A DNA stretch of 13,783 nt from Halobacteriales archaeon (GTDB taxonomy: Archaea; Halobacteriota; Halobacteria; Halobacteriales; SKSH01). Under the pieces are notes generated by a model that did no database searches, was not told the origin of the DNA, and worked only from the letters and a program-made list of their open reading frames with translations. Positions 8,842 to 13,783 of this stretch are shown in pieces (position 1 is the stretch's first letter; each line of letters starts with the position of its first letter). The stretch spans positions 1-13,783 of the forward strand of contig SKSH01000146.1 in the NCBI GenBank assembly GCA_007118075.1, in the 5' to 3' direction. The translations under genes and the position numbers were made by a program.

Positions 8842-9903
8842 ATGACACGCAACACCATCGACTCGCTTCGAACCGCACTCACCGATATCGAGCATCCAGT
8901 GCTCGGAGAGGATATCATCTCGCTTGGACTGGTCACCGATATCGACATCGACATGCACCACGCCGTGGTCGAGCTCGCGATGAACGCCCCGTTCGCACCA
9001 GCTGAGCAGGCCATCGGAGAGGCAGTCGTCTCGGCCGGAGAACACCTCAACCTCGAGGTCTCGATCAACGCTGGAATCGATCCAATGCCGGACGAACCGC
9101 TTGCTGAGGTCCGTAATGTGATCGCGATCGCTGCCGGCAAAGGCGGGGTCGGAAAGACCACCGTTGCGGTCAACCTCGCCGCCGGATTGGCCGAGCGGGG
9201 TGCCAGGGTTGGGCTACTCGATGCGGATGTGCACGGGCCGAATGTCCCTCGGGCACTACCGGTCGAATCCGACCCTGACCTTACACCCGACGATCGGATT
9301 GTCCCGCCGATGGTCGAGGGTATCTCGGTCATCAGCATGGGGATGTTGCTTCGAGAGCAGGACGACCCGGTCATCCTCCGTGGTCCAATGCTCAATGACA
9401 TCCGGACCAAGTTCATCGATGAGGTGGCCTGGGGGCCGTTGGATTACCTCATTATCGACCTCCCACCGGGTACCGGCGATGGCTCACTCGACGTGCTTCA
9501 ATCCCTCCGTCTCAGTGGAGCGGTCGTCGTGACGACGCCTCATCCGATGGCCCGTGATGACACCAAGAAGGCTCTCGGCATGCTCGATCGACATGATGTG
9601 CCGGTCCTCGGTATCGTCGAGAACATGCGTTCGGTGACGTGTCCACACTGTGAGGAGGACCACCAGCCATTCGGCGATGCGGCGCTTGATGAGGTCACTG
9701 AGCAGTATGATATCGAAGCGATCGGATCGCTCCCGATCCATCCGGCGATCGGTACCGCCACCGAGCCAATCCCGTGGGACCTTGAGAACCCGTGTTACAC
9801 GCTGATCGACGAACTCGTCGATACGATAGCCGATCGGGTGAGTGCAGCGAACAGCGAACGGCTGGATGTCGAATCGGCAGAGGAGCCCGTCACACCCCCA
9901 TGA
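8842..9903 (+). CDS. Mrp/ApbC-family Fe-S cluster carrier ATPase with N-terminal MIP18-type domain
   Basis: This 353-residue cytoplasmic P-loop ATPase belongs to the family that receives Fe-S clusters and delivers them to target proteins. Residues 6-75 form a MIP18 (DUF59)-like domain (TALTDIEHPVLGEDIISLGL). The deviant Walker A motif GKGGVGKTT is at 99-107, DADVHGPNVP is at 127-136, and DYLIIDLPPGTGDG (201-214) is the Walker B region. C267 and C270 (CPHC) are the conserved pair that bridges the cluster between two subunits. The start is the ATG at 8842, 16 bases after the preceding stop, without a visible Shine-Dalgarno site. The last 25 residues are an acidic, weakly structured tail. In this operon it probably loads some of the nine or so clusters of the encoded complex before Tat export. 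A general housekeeping role is also possible. Confidence 0.9.
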   Translation: MTRNTIDSLRTALTDIEHPVLGEDIISLGLVTDIDIDMHHAVVELAMNAPFAPAEQAIGEAVVSAGEHLNLEVSINAGIDPMPDEPLAEVRNVIAIAAGKGGVGKTTVAVNLAAGLAERGARVGLLDADVHGPNVPRALPVESDPDLTPDDRIVPPMVEGISVISMGMLLREQDDPVILRGPMLNDIRTKFIDEVAWGPLDYLIIDLPPGTGDGSLDVLQSLRLSGAVVVTTPHPMARDDTKKALGMLDRHDVPVLGIVENMRSVTCPHCEEDHQPFGDAALDEVTEQYDIEAIGSLPIHPAIGTATEPIPWDLENPCYTLIDELVDTIADRVSAANSERLDVESAEEPVTPP

Positions 9904-9923
9904 TCTGGGAGTCGCACGGTCCG

Positions 9924-9931
9924 CTTTATAC
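9924..9931 (+). promoter_or_regulatory. TATA box of the HTH_10 regulator gene
   Basis: CTTTATAC in the 94-base gap between the Mrp-like gene and the regulator is a good archaeal TATA box. Usual spacing places the transcription start around 9951-9957, giving the regulator its own promoter and a leader of roughly 40-47 bases. Confidence 0.5.
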
Positions 9932-9950
9932 GTGCAGCTCCAATCAACCG

Positions 9951-10001
9951 ATGATATCGAGCACCATCACTGAACCATCGGCTCCCCCAACTCCACCATG
10001 A
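9951..10001 (+). CDS. Possible 16-residue leader ORF overlapping the regulator start
   Basis: An ATG at 9951 opens a 16-codon frame (MISSTITEPSAPPTPP) that ends with TGA at 9999-10001, overlapping the regulator's ATG as ATGA. The regulator itself has no Shine-Dalgarno site. The leader ATG lies about 23 bases after the middle of the TATA box, close to but slightly short of a leaderless start. This may be chance. If translated, it would couple regulator synthesis to a short proline-rich leader. Confidence 0.2.
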   Translation: MISSTITEPSAPPTPP

Positions 10002-10663
10002 CCACGGCGAAACTCGCGATTACGCTTCCGGAGAAAGCCTGGCCGGGCAGGGTCACCAGAGAGCTCCCTGACACGGTCGTCACCGCACTGGCGCATGTCG
10101 CTAGAGATGATACTGGATTTGGGCTCGCACTCGTCTCATCACCAGATATCGATTCGGCACTGGCGATCATCGAGGAGACCCCCTCGATCCTCGAGTTCGA
10201 GGTGGTCAGCCGGACTGATACCGAGGCGACGATCGAGTTCACCGCCGATCATCCACTCATCCTCTTCTCCTCGCAGGCGGCTGGGACGGCGATCGAGATG
10301 CCCGTTCGGATCGAAGATGGTGTCGCCACGATCGAGGTGACCGGTACCCGAGAGCGACTCGGTCGTCTCGGTGAACATTTCGAACAGTTCGGTCTCGACT
10401 TCGAGGTCATCTATGTCCAGGAATACACCGATCCAAGTGGAATGCTCTCTCCGAGACAACGCGAACTCATGACCGCCGCCGTCGATCGAGGGTACTACGA
10501 ATCGCCGCGAAGATGTACACTCACCGATCTTGCGGACGAATTCGATATCGCCAAATCGACCGCAAGCGAGATACTTCATCGTGCGGAGGGGGCAATCATC
10601 ACCAGTTTTATCGAGGGACTACCAGCTGCGACCTCGGTCGAGTCATTCACCCGGTCGAAGTGA
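9998..10663 (+). CDS. HTH_10 (bacterio-opsin activator/DmsR-type) transcriptional regulator
   Basis: This 221-residue protein has a C-terminal HTH_10 domain at about 149-205 (LSPRQRELMTAAVDRGYYE, then LTDLADEFDIAKSTASEILH as helix-turn-helix). The N-terminal 140 residues form the alpha/beta sensor-like region common to haloarchaeal Bat/DmsR-type regulators. No PAS or GAF signature or multi-cysteine metal site is evident; there is a single Cys (C173), just before the HTH. A DmsR of this class lies beside the dms operon in Halobacterium. By analogy this one may control the Mo-enzyme cluster upstream, where the repeated ACATGTTC would be candidate sites. That link is inferred. Its 3' end overlaps the convergent surface-protein gene by 17 bases (10647-10663). 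Confidence 0.85.
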   Translation: MTTAKLAITLPEKAWPGRVTRELPDTVVTALAHVARDDTGFGLALVSSPDIDSALAIIEETPSILEFEVVSRTDTEATIEFTADHPLILFSSQAAGTAIEMPVRIEDGVATIEVTGTRERLGRLGEHFEQFGLDFEVIYVQEYTDPSGMLSPRQRELMTAAVDRGYYESPRRCTLTDLADEFDIAKSTASEILHRAEGAIITSFIEGLPAATSVESFTRSK

Positions 10664-12785
10664 GCATCTCACGCCGTCGCGAGAACCAGAACAACGCGAT
10701 GAGCATCCCAAAGCCACCGAGCAGTGCTGCGGTGATCGTCATCCCGTAGACGGGACTCGTCGTCGCCGGTGATTCTGGTGCCTGCTCGATGGTGATATGG
10801 AGCCGTTCGCTCGAGTCACCAACATCGATATCGATCGTCTGTGAGCCGATATCTGCACGCGAGGTCGGAATCGACACGGTGACCGTGTCGTTCTGTCCAG
10901 GTTCGAGCGCCACCTCACTGAGTGCGATATGCCCGTTGAACTCGACCCAGACGGACTCGGTTCCACCGACGTCACCGACGTTGCTGATGGTGACCTCGAC
11001 ATCAATCGAATCACCCACATGGACCGAGGATGGCGCCGATGCATTGGTGATGGTGAACGTTGGGGTCTCGAAGACCGTCACCGAGAGGCCGCTGCGGTAG
11101 GGGACGATCTCATCGCCGGCGACGTGCACGTAGGGATCGCCACGATCGCCGAGGTCCACCTGATGCAGCTTGACGATGAAGTCATGGGTACCAGGTTGGG
11201 TGATCGGTGTCTCCAGATCGATCAACACGTTCGTCTCTGTGCCTTGTAAGAGAGAGGTAGCACCGACGAGGGTGAGCTCACCATCTACATCTAGTTGATG
11301 GATGCCGAGGATGTACGGGATGGGTGGATCATATGCATCACCGCCATCCAGATTGGCTCGATCGATGACCACCAACTCGGTTTGATCCTCGAAGTTCAGC
11401 GATGAGGTATCGACAGACGCCTCGAAGATGACGCCGGCATCAGTTGCAAGCGGTGTGATCTCATCGGGGAACGACTCGCCGATCGGATGAGAACCGGTCG
11501 TAATGAGCGCATCCACCGATCCGGGAAGGTGCTCATCCACGTTGACATCGATCATCAATGTCTCACCATCGAGATCCTCCTCTGCGGTGACCGAACCGAT
11601 GACGGTATCGGTATCATCGACGAGATGAATCGTCCACCCCTCCTCAACGAGTACTTCAGAGACGAATACCGCGGCGGTACCCTCGGTGTTCGCTCCGAGG
11701 AGTTGATCGGGGATGCTCACCGCAGCATCTGGCGATTCAACGACGATCGGACGATCGGTAGAATCGTCCTCGGAATTGACCACGAGCGTATGGATACCTG
11801 CCTCGTCGATGACGATGTCACTGAAGCTGACCATGAACTCCTCCCCACCGTCGAGGGCGAGTTCAACGGTCGAGAGTTCGGTCCCGTCCTCAAGCGCGAG
11901 CGTGATGGTCTGGGCACCGGCAACATCACCGATATTCTCGATGGTGACGGTGGCATCGAACGGGGCAAATTGGGTGGCCGTAGACGGTGCAGACAGGTTC
12001 GATACCTCGAAGGTCGCCGGTTTGAGGACATCGATCGAGAGGGTATCGGTATGGGTGGGAGTGGCCAGCTCGAGCTCAACCGCTCCGAGATGTGTCTCGT
12101 TCGTCTGCCAGTTGAGAGTCAGCGTGGTCTGTTCGAACGGGTCGAGCGAAACCTCGGTCGCATCCACCGATGAACCATCTGCGGTTAGCTCGACTGGAAC
12201 GGTCGTTGAGGTGTTGCCAAGGTTCTCGACTGTCACGTTCACCGCCAGTTCCTCACCAGCGACAACCGACGTTGGCTTCTCCGAGAACCAGACTGTCACC
12301 CCTGGATCTTCGACGATATCGATCTCGGTCGTCTCGAGTTGATGTGAGGTGTCTCCGGTGAGCGTACCCACGATGGAGAGTACCTCACCCACGGAAACGT
12401 TGCCATCGATGGTGAGTCGATACTCAAGGGAGATCGTCTCTGTATCGGTGTAATTTGCCTCGATCCAGGTCCGATTGTCATCAATGGTGATGTTCGTCGC
12501 GTTGCCGGAATCCATCACCGCAATGTGAGCGATATCGATGTCAAAGGACTCGTTGAGGGTCAGATTCTGTACCTCATCGGTTGATGCCTCGACACTCACT
12601 CCGATGGTACCGTTTGGTGCAACGACCGTCGATGTCACCGATCGGTCACTTGAGACATCCATCGGTTGGACCATTCCGACCGCGATACCAACGATACCGA
12701 TGGCTGCGATGGCGAAGATGAGCATGGCCACGAGCGCGATGGGCTGCCAACGTGCGCGGTTCGAGGAGTCTTCGGGCGGATGCAT
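10647..12785 (-). CDS. Surface protein with CARDB repeats, anchored at both ends
   Basis: This 712-residue acidic protein has an N-terminal membrane helix (about 15-38) after a short cytoplasmic head, a long outer region, and a C-terminal helix (about 680-701) followed by SRRRE. Three stretches look like CARDB Ig-like units, at about 163-255, 257-350 and 576-668. They share patterns such as VTVENLGN, VTIENIGDVAG and VTISNVGDVGG. Between them (about 355-570) lie two units resembling the haloarchaeal surface domain DUF7282. Some 14 N-x-S/T sequons suggest N-glycosylation. The ATG at 12785 is preferred. A GTG at 12809 would add eight residues and cannot be excluded, since TATA-like GATAATAA (minus strand, about 12829-12836) could serve either. 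It converges on the regulator gene and overlaps its end. It is probably a cell-surface adhesive or structural protein, with no visible link to the Mo enzyme. Confidence 0.8.
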   Translation of the reverse strand: MHPPEDSSNRARWQPIALVAMLIFAIAAIGIVGIAVGMVQPMDVSSDRSVTSTVVAPNGTIGVSVEASTDEVQNLTLNESFDIDIAHIAVMDSGNATNITIDDNRTWIEANYTDTETISLEYRLTIDGNVSVGEVLSIVGTLTGDTSHQLETTEIDIVEDPGVTVWFSEKPTSVVAGEELAVNVTVENLGNTSTTVPVELTADGSSVDATEVSLDPFEQTTLTLNWQTNETHLGAVELELATPTHTDTLSIDVLKPATFEVSNLSAPSTATQFAPFDATVTIENIGDVAGAQTITLALEDGTELSTVELALDGGEEFMVSFSDIVIDEAGIHTLVVNSEDDSTDRPIVVESPDAAVSIPDQLLGANTEGTAAVFVSEVLVEEGWTIHLVDDTDTVIGSVTAEEDLDGETLMIDVNVDEHLPGSVDALITTGSHPIGESFPDEITPLATDAGVIFEASVDTSSLNFEDQTELVVIDRANLDGGDAYDPPIPYILGIHQLDVDGELTLVGATSLLQGTETNVLIDLETPITQPGTHDFIVKLHQVDLGDRGDPYVHVAGDEIVPYRSGLSVTVFETPTFTITNASAPSSVHVGDSIDVEVTISNVGDVGGTESVWVEFNGHIALSEVALEPGQNDTVTVSIPTSRADIGSQTIDIDVGDSSERLHITIEQAPESPATTSPVYGMTITAALLGGFGMLIALFWFSRRREMLTSTG

Positions 12786-12927
12786 GGTGATGTCGAGCAA
12801 GCGCGTCACCAGCAGGCGACGGCGGAGGTTATTATCACCCTAAGGTTAGGAGTAGTTAAACCATTTCCGAGGGTGGAGTAGGTCCCTCCAACCAGTGGCC
12901 AGACTCGACACAGGATCGAACCAGATG

Positions 12928-12934
12928 CTTATAC
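12928..12934 (+). promoter_or_regulatory. TATA box giving a leaderless transcript
   Basis: CTTATAC is centred about 27 bases before the ATG at 12958, the spacing expected when transcription starts at or next to the start codon. No Shine-Dalgarno site precedes that ATG, which fits a leaderless haloarchaeal gene. The site lies in the 172-base divergent spacer shared with the surface-protein gene. Confidence 0.5.
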
Positions 12935-12957
12935 GACCGGATGTCGAATTGAACTTG

Positions 12958-13155
12958 ATGGCACAATCGGATCGGGCAGCTCAATATGTCGAATGGCGCG
13001 AAGGGGCGATAGTCATCGGAGCGATGGTGCTAGGTGCGGTGCTCGGCGGCGGTGGTTTGTACCTGCTTGAGATCCCCTTCGGATGGCTATTCGGTGCTGT
13101 CCTCGGTGCGCTCATCGTCTTCTTCGCGTACTCATACCTCCGGTTCGGACGGTAG
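12958..13155 (+). CDS. Small two-helix membrane protein, probably leaderless
   Basis: This 65-residue protein has a polar head (MAQSDRAAQYVEWREG), two hydrophobic segments (about 17-38 and 42-61, glycine-rich LGGGG between them) and a short basic end (RFGR). It stops with TAG. The frame is open from a GTG at 12895, but the TATA box at 12928-12934 would then lie inside the gene. The ATG at 12958 sits at the right distance from that box for a leaderless start. I recognise no family. The next gene on the opposite strand ends 23 bases further on. Confidence 0.6.
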   Translation: MAQSDRAAQYVEWREGAIVIGAMVLGAVLGGGGLYLLEIPFGWLFGAVLGALIVFFAYSYLRFGR

Positions 13156-13178
13156 CTGAAGGGGTACCAGCGATCGAA

Positions 13179-13783
13179 CTAGTCGAATATTTCCTCGACG
13201 GTTTGGAGGTCCAATCCCAGTGTTTCTGCGAGGAACCTCGGTTCGAAATCATTCGACCAAAATAGTTCGCCATCGAGCCTGACGGGAACTTGATCGAGTG
13301 AGAGATACTCAACCAGCTCACGAGGGGTTGGATGATATTCTGTCGAGTTGGATATCAATCCGTACCGATCGGTATCTCCGAGGAATGGGATCACCAGTGT
13401 TCCGAATCCACACTGATCAGTCATGAAGGTATGAAACGTGACCGTCAATGCATCACCGGAGGCAGATATCTCGGATAAATTGGTGACGGATACCGATTGG
13501 GAATAGGTCTGATGGCCATCCCCGACAAGTTGATAATCATCGGTATGGATGCTCTCTGAATCGAGGATCGACAGGCTGCTATGAAGGTTGAACCCTCGGT
13601 TGAGGAACCGACCGATGTTCGTTCCGAGAAATATCGCTGCAGAATCGATCACATCTCGGTTCGTCACAATCCCGCCGACGGCTCCGGACTCGATGAGCGA
13701 TACTCCTGCAGAGAATGAATCACAGGCATTCAGGAAGAAGGTAGAGATTCGAACCGATTCGATAGTGGATGGGTGGAGTTTGC
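13179..13783 (-). CDS. C-terminal part of a CHAT-domain (caspase-like) protein
   Basis: The frame is open from the window edge to a TAG at 13179-13181, about 200 residues. The GTG at 13665 is not the start, because the frame continues upstream with conserved domain sequence. The visible part holds the CHAT core: FFLNACDS, with the catalytic-type Cys encoded at 13722-13724, then AGVSLIESGAVGGIVT and a helix ending FLNRGFNLHSSLSILD. YQLVGDG closes the domain. The partner His lies outside the window. CHAT domains are caspase-related cysteine proteases often fused to TPR or other sensor parts, and many haloarchaeal members have no known target. About 105 further residues follow the domain and match nothing I know. 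Family is confident; activity and function are not determined. Confidence 0.82.
   Translation of the reverse strand, partial: KLHPSTIESVRISTFFLNACDSFSAGVSLIESGAVGGIVTNRDVIDSAAIFLGTNIGRFLNRGFNLHSSLSILDSESIHTDDYQLVGDGHQTYSQSVSVTNLSEISASGDALTVTFHTFMTDQCGFGTLVIPFLGDTDRYGLISNSTEYHPTPRELVEYLSLDQVPVRLDGELFWSNDFEPRFLAETLGLDLQTVEEIFD

Noticed and set aside
12895..12957. GTG at 12895 as the start of the small membrane protein
   Set aside because: It would place the TATA box inside the gene. The ATG at 12958 has leaderless spacing.
13665..13667. GTG at 13665 (minus strand) as the start of the last gene
   Set aside because: The frame upstream contains the CHAT catalytic Cys motif and runs off the window.

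Overview
The window looks haloarchaeal. The predicted proteins are strongly acidic (many Asp/Glu), and exported respiratory proteins carry twin-arginine (Tat) signals. Promoters are archaeal TATA-type, there is a bacterio-opsin-activator type HTH_10 regulator, and surface and CHAT proteins of the haloarchaeal style are present. Most operon genes start behind Shine-Dalgarno (SD) motifs that match the 16S rRNA tail very well (GGAGGTGATC and variants). Nothing here fixes the genus.

Positions 1-300 are the 3' end of an unrecognised gene with a faint TusA-like look. A 236-base spacer (301-536) follows, holding a TATA box and three copies of ACATGTTC. From 537 to 9903 runs one tightly packed plus-strand cluster, with gaps of 17 bases or less and three ATGA overlaps. 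It encodes: (1) a Tat-exported molybdopterin oxidoreductase of the type II DMSO reductase family, close in its motifs to nitrite oxidoreductase NxrA; (2) an NxrB/NarH-like iron-sulfur subunit interrupted by an in-frame TAG; (3) a TorD/NarJ-type chaperone; (4) a second ferredoxin-like subunit with 16 cluster cysteines and an internal Tat motif; (5) an NrfD/PsrC-type quinone-interacting membrane subunit; (6) a 73-residue two-helix membrane protein; (7) an Mrp/ApbC Fe-S carrier ATPase. A DmsR/Bat-like regulator with its own promoter follows (9998-10663).

Read together, the cluster describes an extracytoplasmic complex: a Mo catalytic dimer of NXR/Nar type connected through an extra four-cluster ferredoxin to an NrfD quinone module instead of a cytochrome b. 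A dedicated chaperone, an Fe-S loading ATPase and a linked regulator accompany it. The substrate is not determined by sequence; nitrate/nitrite and other oxyanions are candidates. The most striking points are the amber codon inside the otherwise well-preserved electron-transfer subunit and the unusual pairing of NXR-like AB with an NrfD module.

Downstream, a minus-strand gene (10647-12785) encodes a CARDB-repeat surface protein anchored at both ends. A probably leaderless gene encodes a 65-residue membrane protein (12958-13155). The window ends inside a minus-strand CHAT-domain (caspase-like) protein gene whose catalytic cysteine is visible.
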